A DNA stretch of 38,175 nt from an uncultured Collinsella sp. (GTDB lineage Bacteria > Actinomycetota > Coriobacteriia > Coriobacteriales > Coriobacteriaceae), in the NCBI GenBank assembly GCA_949287055.1, contig CASEEY010000002.1, forward strand, positions 1 through 38,175, in the 5' to 3' direction. Under the pieces are notes generated by a model. It had not been told where the DNA came from. It worked only from the letters and a program-made list of their open reading frames with translations, and searched no databases. Made by a program: the position numbers and the translations under genes. Shown one piece after another: positions 33,429 to 38,175 of this stretch (the stretch's first letter is position 1; the number at the start of each line of letters is the position of its first letter).

Positions 33429-35066
33429 ATGCCCTGCACGACGATTCTGGTGGGCAAGAACGCGAGCTATGACGGGTCGACGATCGTGGCGCGCAACGAG
33501 GATTCCCCTGGCGGGCAGTTCGAGCCCAAGCGGATGGCCGTGATCAAGCCAGAGGACCAGCCGCGTACCTACACGAGCGTCGAGACGCACCTGACCATCG
33601 AGCTCCCTGACGACCCCATGCGCTACACGAGCGTGCCCGATGCCCTGCCCGGTCACGGCATCTGGGCCGCCGCCGGTTTCAATACCGCGAATGTGGGCAT
33701 GTCCGCCACCGAGACCATCACGAGCAACGAGCGCGTGCTGGGCGCCGATCCGCTCGTGGAGTACATTCCCGCCCAGGGCAAGGAGGGAGAGGAGGGCTAT
33801 GTCCCCGCTCGCCCCGGCGGCTTGGGCGAAGAGGACTTCGTGACCGTCGTGCTGCCCTATATCCGCTCTGCCCGCGAGGGCGTCGAGCGTCTGGGCGCCC
33901 TGCTCGAGCAGTACGGTACCTACGAGATGAACGGCATCGCGTTTTCCGACGCGGATGAGATCTGGTGGCTCGAGACTATCGGCGGGCACCATTGGATCGC
34001 CAAGCGCGTGCCCGATGACGCATACGTGACCATGCCTAATCAGCTGGGCATCGATTACTTCGACCTGGCGGATGCCGAGGGCGAGCAGGTCGAGCATATG
34101 GCGAGCGCCGATCTGCGCACGTGGATGGAGGAGAACCATCTCGATCTCACGATGTACCGCGGCGATGCGATCGACGGCGTCCTCGATGAGCTGTACGCGG
34201 GTGCGCCTGCAGACGCGTACGACGACGAAGAGGATCAGGAATACTTCGATGAGTTCGAGGAGCTAATCGAGGACGTGCGGACGAGCCTGCTCGCGGGGGA
34301 TATCTTCAATCCGCGCGAGGCCTTCGGTTCGCATTCCGACTCCGATCACGTGTACAACACGCCGCGTGCCTGGTACATGCAGCGCTGCCTGAACCCGCAC
34401 GACGGATGGGACGGCCCGCACGCCGCCTACGGCCCCGAGTCCGACGATATCCCCTGGAGTCGCGTGCCCGAGCGGAAGGTGACCATCGAGGACGTCAAGT
34501 ACGTGCTGTCCGCCCACTATCAGGGCACGCCCTACGATTGCTATGGACGGCGCGGTACCGAGGCGTCGCGCAACGCGTACCGTCCGATCGGCATCAATCG
34601 CAACGGCCAGCTCGCCGTGCTGCAGATTCGCCCCTATGTCGCACCGGAGCACGCCTGCATCCAGTGGATGGCGTTCGGTTCCAACCCGTTCAACGCGCTC
34701 GTGCCGCTCTACGCGAACGTGGATGCGATGCCCGCGTACCTTGAGAACACGACGGATCGCGTGACGAGCGAGAGCTTCTACTGGGAGAACCGCATCATCG
34801 GCGCGCTCGCCGACGCCCGCTTCCACGACAACGCGGCGCATATCGACCGCTATCAGCTCAAGATGGGCTCCCTTGCCCATCGGATGCTGCGCGAGACCGA
34901 TGCCGCCGTGGCGGACCTGCCCGCCTCCGAGGTGCCCGTCGCCCTCGCAGACGCCAACCAGCGCATGGCCGACGATCTGCGACGCGAGACCGACGCGCTG
35001 CTCGGTCGCGTGCTGCACACCACGAGCCTTGCGATGAAAAACGCCTTCTCGATGTCGGACAATTAG
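33429..35066 (+). CDS. C69 family dipeptidase (PepD-like)
   Basis: A 545-residue peptidase of family C69, an N-terminal-nucleophile hydrolase. The nucleophile is Cys3 in MPCTTILVGKNASYDGST, exposed by removal of the first residues; the second strand reads IVARNEDSPGGQFEPKR. Other family features: GIWAAAGFNTANVGMSATET, EIWWLETIGGHHWIAKRVPD, AYVTMPNQLGI, GRRGTEASRNAYRPIGI. No signal peptide is present, so it is expected in the cytoplasm, cleaving dipeptides with broad preference as in Lactobacillus PepD. Residues ~115-135 (QGKEGEEGYVPARPGG) are an insert-like acidic loop. GAAGGAGGAG lies before ATG 33429. It seems monocistronic, with a hairpin after it. Confidence 0.92.
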   Translation: MPCTTILVGKNASYDGSTIVARNEDSPGGQFEPKRMAVIKPEDQPRTYTSVETHLTIELPDDPMRYTSVPDALPGHGIWAAAGFNTANVGMSATETITSNERVLGADPLVEYIPAQGKEGEEGYVPARPGGLGEEDFVTVVLPYIRSAREGVERLGALLEQYGTYEMNGIAFSDADEIWWLETIGGHHWIAKRVPDDAYVTMPNQLGIDYFDLADAEGEQVEHMASADLRTWMEENHLDLTMYRGDAIDGVLDELYAGAPADAYDDEEDQEYFDEFEELIEDVRTSLLAGDIFNPREAFGSHSDSDHVYNTPRAWYMQRCLNPHDGWDGPHAAYGPESDDIPWSRVPERKVTIEDVKYVLSAHYQGTPYDCYGRRGTEASRNAYRPIGINRNGQLAVLQIRPYVAPEHACIQWMAFGSNPFNALVPLYANVDAMPAYLENTTDRVTSESFYWENRIIGALADARFHDNAAHIDRYQLKMGSLAHRMLRETDAAVADLPASEVPVALADANQRMADDLRRETDALLGRVLHTTSLAMKNAFSMSDN

Positions 35067-35092
35067 AGCTGTCGCTTGACGCGTCTTTGATT

Positions 35093-35128
35093 CCGAGGGG
35101 CTCGGGCCGTGCCGCCTGAGCCCCTCGG
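35093..35128 (+). terminator. Hairpin after the C69 peptidase gene
   Basis: CCGAGGGGCTC (35093-35103) pairs perfectly with GAGCCCCTCGG (35118-35128). It lacks a T-run. Confidence 0.6.
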
Positions 35129-35155
35129 TGCATGTCGGCGCCATCGGGAGCGACA

Positions 35156-35164
35156 TGCTAGGAT
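35156..35164 (+). promoter_or_regulatory. Possible extended -10 of the phasin-like / ABC1 operon
   Basis: TGCTAGGAT, a TGn-extended -10, 53 bases before the phasin-like start; no clear -35. Confidence 0.35.
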
Positions 35165-35217
35165 GTGGGTACAAGGGTAGAAATGTTGTCTGCAACCCTC
35201 GTTCTAAGGAGCAAGCG

Positions 35218-35655
35218 ATGGCCACGTCTTTCGAGAAGATCGTCAACAACATGGTCAACATCGGTTTCGGCGCCGCGGCGCTCACCGCCGAGAAGGGCAA
35301 GGAAGTGCTCGACAGCCTTTCCGCCAAGGGCGAGGAGGTCCGTGCCGATGCCGAGACGCCGGATTTCGCCCGCTCGATGTCCGATGTGTTCGAGCGTGCC
35401 GGCGGCATGTTCAGCGACGTGACCGACCGTTTGAGCAACCAGGGCGAGTCCGTCGCCGAGCGTATCCTGGACGAGCTGATCTTGGCCCGTGTCCGCCCCA
35501 TGACCGCCGCCGAGCGCAGTGAGTTCGTGAACCATGTGACCGAGCTCGTGAGCAAGGTCGACGACGCGACGGTCAGCGTCAAGGTGGAAGCTGTCGAGGT
35601 CGAGGCCGACGCCGACGCCGAGCCCGTCGCCGAGGACGAGCAGACGGCCGAGTAG
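35218..35655 (+). CDS. Small acidic helical protein, phasin-like
   Basis: A 145-residue protein predicted to be mostly helix: an amphipathic N-terminal segment (FEKIVNNMVNIGFGAAALTA), charged coiled-coil-like heptads (EKGKEVLDSLSAKGEEV, RVRPMTAAERSEFVNHVTEL) and an acidic tail rich in Glu, Asp and Val. This is the layout of phasin-type and related lipid-surface proteins. No polyhydroxyalkanoate synthase is near, so a storage-granule role is not indicated. The gene starts nine bases before the ABC1 kinase-like gene ends the gap, so they are almost surely co-transcribed. AAGGAG stands six bases before ATG 35218. A short accessory partner of the kinase, comparable to UbiK or UbiJ in proteobacteria, is possible by analogy only. 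Confidence 0.7.
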   Translation: MATSFEKIVNNMVNIGFGAAALTAEKGKEVLDSLSAKGEEVRADAETPDFARSMSDVFERAGGMFSDVTDRLSNQGESVAERILDELILARVRPMTAAERSEFVNHVTELVSKVDDATVSVKVEAVEVEADADAEPVAEDEQTAE

Positions 35656-35664
35656 CATCGAACC

Positions 35665-37434
35665 ATGGCAGCCGATACCCCGAACAGCACGCGCCGCGAT
35701 CGACTCGACCCCGATGACACGCTCGTCTTCGACAACGAGGAGGAGCTCATCGCGCATGGCCTTCATCGTCGTCCGCGCGCCAAAGACGTCGTTCCGGACG
35801 AGCCCGAGGTCATGGCTCCCACCGAGGAGTACCAGCTCACGGCGAAGGGCCGCCGCAAGCGCATCGCGGAGATCTTCGCCATCGTGCGCAAGTACGAGGC
35901 GTGGCACGACCTGACGCCGGTGCGCTTGCGCCGCATGCTCGAGGAACTCGGCCCCATGTTCGTCAAGATGGGGCAGATCCTGGCCAACCGGTCCGAGATC
36001 TTGCCCCAGCGCTTCTGCGACGAGCTGCGTCGGTTGCGCACCGACGTGGAACCCGTGCCGTTTTGGGTCATCCGCGACTGCCTCGAGGCCGAGTACGGCC
36101 GCAAGGTATCCGAGGTGTTCGAGTGGATCGATCGCAAGCCGCTCGGCAGCGCCTCGCTCGCGCAGGTCCACCGTGCGCGCCTGCTTTCGGGCGAGGAGGT
36201 GGCCATCAAGGTCCAGCGCCCCGGTGCCCAGCAGGTGATGGCGCAGGACATCGACATCATGCGGTCGATCGTGCGGACCGCGTCGCGCTTCGTCAAGACC
36301 GACCAGTTCGTGGACCTACACGGGGTCGTCGAGGAGCTGTGGCAGTCCTTCCGCGAGGAGACCAACTTCATCATGGAGGCGCGCAACCTGAGCGACTTCC
36401 ATGAGTTCCATAAGGATACGCGAGGGATTTCGTGCCCGCGCTCGTATCAGGAGCTGTGCACCGAGCACATCGTCGTCATGGACTACGTCGACGGCATCTC
36501 CATCGCCGATCCCGAGGCGCTCGTTGCGGCTGGCTACGACTTGGAGAAGCTCGGCGCCCGCATCGTGGAGGACTATTCCACGCAGGTGCTCGACGACGGC
36601 TTTTTCCACGCCGACCCGCATGCGGGCAACATCATCTGCAAGGAGAACGTCATCTACTTCATCGACTTGGGTATGGTCGGGCGCATGTCCAACCATGATC
36701 GCTCGATCGTGAAGGACATCATCTTCTCCGTGGCCGAAAACGACGTTCCCAAACTCAAAGATTCGCTCATGCGTTTCGCGGTGACGCGCGGTGACTCCTC
36801 GGAGCTCGACCATTCGACGTTTCTGTCGGACCTCGACTTCATCGTCGCCGATTTCGCCGGCTTGGACTTGAAGGATCTCGATATCGGCGAGTTCTTGACC
36901 TCGCTGGTGAGTTTGGCGCGCAAAAACGACGTCGAGCTGCCGAGCGTGGTGACGATGTTCGCCCGCGGCATGGTGACGCTCGAGGGCCTGCTTTCCGAGT
37001 ACATGCCCGACGTGAACATGGTCGAGATCATCTCCGCCCATATCAAAAACGAGAAGAGTTCGTTTGCACGCGCGGCGGATACCGCGGGCGAGATGGCCCA
37101 TGCCTCGGTGCGGGCGGCAAAGGGCCTGCTCGAGGCAGCCGACCAGCTGGGGCTCGCCTCGCGTATGCTCACGCGCGGCCAGCTCAAGATCAACACGCAG
37201 GTGCTCGGCAGCGAGCGCGTCTTGCGCCGCGTGGGCGGCATCGTGGACCGCATGTCCATGGCCATCGTGATCGCGGGCCTGTTCATCGGTTCGTCGGTGG
37301 TGTACTACGCCAAGATCGAACCGGTCATCTTCGGCATTCCGGTCATCGGGTTTTTGGGGTACCTATCCGCGCTCGTGCTCGCGCTGGCCCTCGGCCGCGA
37401 GATCTGGCGCAACTCCCACGGTAAGCACGAGTAG
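35665..37434 (+). CDS. ABC1/AarF/UbiB family atypical kinase-like protein
   Basis: A 589-residue membrane-anchored member of the ABC1/UbiB family. The KxGQ motif is FVKMGQILANRSEILP, the Ala-rich nucleotide loop PLGSASLAQVHRARLL, the ATP lysine K182 in EVAIKVQRPG, the catalytic-loop region DDGFFHADPHAGNII (~314-321), and the metal Asp in FIDLGMVGRM. Two C-terminal transmembrane segments occupy about 530-580. In E. coli, UbiB supports ubiquinone synthesis with UbiJ and UbiK; elsewhere ABC1 proteins act in isoprenoid-lipid handling. Coriobacteriia are expected to use menaquinone or none, so a quinone or prenyl-lipid role is an inference. ATG 35665 has no strong ribosome-binding site; translation may be coupled to the phasin-like gene nine bases upstream. 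Confidence 0.9.
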   Translation: MAADTPNSTRRDRLDPDDTLVFDNEEELIAHGLHRRPRAKDVVPDEPEVMAPTEEYQLTAKGRRKRIAEIFAIVRKYEAWHDLTPVRLRRMLEELGPMFVKMGQILANRSEILPQRFCDELRRLRTDVEPVPFWVIRDCLEAEYGRKVSEVFEWIDRKPLGSASLAQVHRARLLSGEEVAIKVQRPGAQQVMAQDIDIMRSIVRTASRFVKTDQFVDLHGVVEELWQSFREETNFIMEARNLSDFHEFHKDTRGISCPRSYQELCTEHIVVMDYVDGISIADPEALVAAGYDLEKLGARIVEDYSTQVLDDGFFHADPHAGNIICKENVIYFIDLGMVGRMSNHDRSIVKDIIFSVAENDVPKLKDSLMRFAVTRGDSSELDHSTFLSDLDFIVADFAGLDLKDLDIGEFLTSLVSLARKNDVELPSVVTMFARGMVTLEGLLSEYMPDVNMVEIISAHIKNEKSSFARAADTAGEMAHASVRAAKGLLEAADQLGLASRMLTRGQLKINTQVLGSERVLRRVGGIVDRMSMAIVIAGLFIGSSVVYYAKIEPVIFGIPVIGFLGYLSALVLALALGREIWRNSHGKHE

Positions 37435-37458
37435 GGGAGCTGAGCGCCCGCCCGATGC

Positions 37459-38010
37459 CTATACGAGCTTTTCGTAAGCGATGCGGGTCAGATCGGTCTC
37501 GGTGCCGCCTTTTTGCGTGAGTTCGAAGGCGGAGAGCTCGGCGTAGCCCTGCTTGGCAAGGAACGCGCGCATGGCACGGTTGCCCGGATGGGTATCGATG
37601 CGGATGCTTTGCTTGCCGGCGTCTCGCGCGATGGCCTCAGCTTGGTCGAACATGAAGCCCATGACACCGCGTCCGAGCGCTTCGGCGGCGGTGGCGCAGC
37701 GATGGATGGCCAGATAGGGCGCCTCGCCGGCGATGGGGTTATCGGTGAGCCAGCCGACGTGCGCGCGACAGTACTCGGCATCGATGCCGCCGAGCAGCGC
37801 GAGCGATCCGAGTGGGCGGTCGGTATCGTCGGCGGCGACGTAGCAGGCGCCCGCGGCGATGTCGCGCTCGACGGCTGCCAAATCGGGATAGCCGTGCTGC
37901 CACTGCTCGATGCCGAAGCGGGCGATCGAGCGCTTACCGTCCTCGAGGATCTCCATCACACGCGTCGCCTCATCGGCTCGCGCCAACCTCATCTCAAGAT
38001 TGAACGCCAT
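37459..38010 (-). CDS. GNAT family N-acetyltransferase
   Basis: A 183-residue acetyl-CoA-dependent transferase of unknown substrate. It opens with MAFNLEMRLARADEATRVME, continues with RSIARFGIEQWQHGYPD, a motif B/C-like stretch, and the acetyl-CoA pyrophosphate-binding turn AEALGRGVMGFMFDQAEA in the middle; the end has RIDTHPGNRAMRAFLAKQGY, the family's typical GNxxxxxxxxxxGF/Y pattern. The ATG at 38010 follows AAGGG. It converges with the ABC1 gene across only 24 bases, with no evident terminator. Substrate could be a small amine or a protein amine; not assigned. Confidence 0.86.
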   Translation of the reverse strand: MAFNLEMRLARADEATRVMEILEDGKRSIARFGIEQWQHGYPDLAAVERDIAAGACYVAADDTDRPLGSLALLGGIDAEYCRAHVGWLTDNPIAGEAPYLAIHRCATAAEALGRGVMGFMFDQAEAIARDAGKQSIRIDTHPGNRAMRAFLAKQGYAELSAFELTQKGGTETDLTRIAYEKLV

Positions 38011-38129
38011 GTCAACCCTTCATGTCCGTAACCATCGCAACCTGAATGCGCCTTCATGCTGAACCCAAGTCTGGAGTCATCGACCGACCCAAGCGGCGAG
38101 TGCTGTCCGCCCCCTCTCCGGCCGGCATC

Positions 38130-38175
38130 CGCCGCGAAGCGTTTGAGGAGCTTGCGCGACGATCGCTTCGCGGCG
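38130..38175. repeat. Inverted repeat at the window end (possibly longer)
   Basis: CGCCGCGAAGCG (38130-38141) and CGCTTCGCGGCG (38164-38175) are exact reverse complements with a 22-base loop, ending on the last base of the window. It may extend beyond. It could be a terminator of a neighbouring gene or another palindrome of the type seen at 32058 and 33167. Confidence 0.45.

Noticed and set aside
1-38175. CRISPR arrays, tRNA or rRNA genes, transposases
   Set aside because: No regularly spaced direct repeats, cloverleaf-like segments, conserved rRNA stretches or DDE/serine/tyrosine recombinase motifs were seen by reading; none can be supported.

Overview
The window is a GC-rich, gene-dense bacterial chromosome segment. 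The gene content (an AddAB-type recombinase/nuclease pair, actinobacterial-type DnaE1, a YerC-type TrpR-like regulator, superoxide reductase, formate-tetrahydrofolate ligase with FolD, a C69 dipeptidase) and the strong preference for C/G-ending codons suggest an anaerobic actinobacterium of the class Coriobacteriia, with Collinsella or a near relative my best guess. This rests on family recognition by eye; no database search was possible. No tRNA, rRNA, CRISPR array, transposase or prophage module was seen.

Layout. 1-2130: the 3' end of an unidentified gene, a small four-helix membrane protein (minus), an ApbE flavin transferase and a TrpR-like regulator. 2300-8868: an addB-like and addA-like pair, overlapping, for double-strand-break processing. 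9016-14534: an M81 metallopeptidase and dnaE1. 14997-16472: an unidentified 491-residue protein behind a 462-base non-coding stretch. 16554-21886 (minus): ilvD-ilvB-ilvN-ilvC, the common pathway to valine and isoleucine, with an ACT-domain threonine ammonia-lyase (ilvA, minus, 22366-23586) upstream as the source of 2-oxobutyrate. 23696-25556: an orphan ABC ATPase, a universal stress protein and a superoxide reductase lacking its N-terminal iron-site cysteines. 25697-27700: a protein with the two-domain layout of glutamine-dependent NAD synthetase whose recognisable catalytic motifs are replaced in both domains. 27795-30018: ruvC-ruvA-ruvB, tightly overlapped, behind a good promoter that carries a LexA-type box. 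30182-33158: fhs and folD, the one-carbon pair. 33429-35066: a C69 dipeptidase. 35218-37434: a small acidic helical (phasin-like) protein followed at once by an ABC1/UbiB kinase-like protein. 37459-38010 (minus): a GNAT acetyltransferase.

Functional themes: genome maintenance (addBA, dnaE1, ruvCAB), branched-chain amino-acid synthesis, one-carbon metabolism, and oxygen/stress defence.

The most unusual points are: (1) the degenerate NAD-synthetase-like protein; (2) three long, unrelated, nearly or exactly perfect palindromes in intergenic DNA (22269-22346, 32058-32129, 33167-33262), with a possible fourth cut by the window end; (3) a possible small RNA between ilvD and ilvA; (4) two well-supported starts for IlvB, one adding a 72-residue extension; (5) the phasin-like/ABC1 pair. 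The ruvCAB LexA box is the clearest regulatory site.
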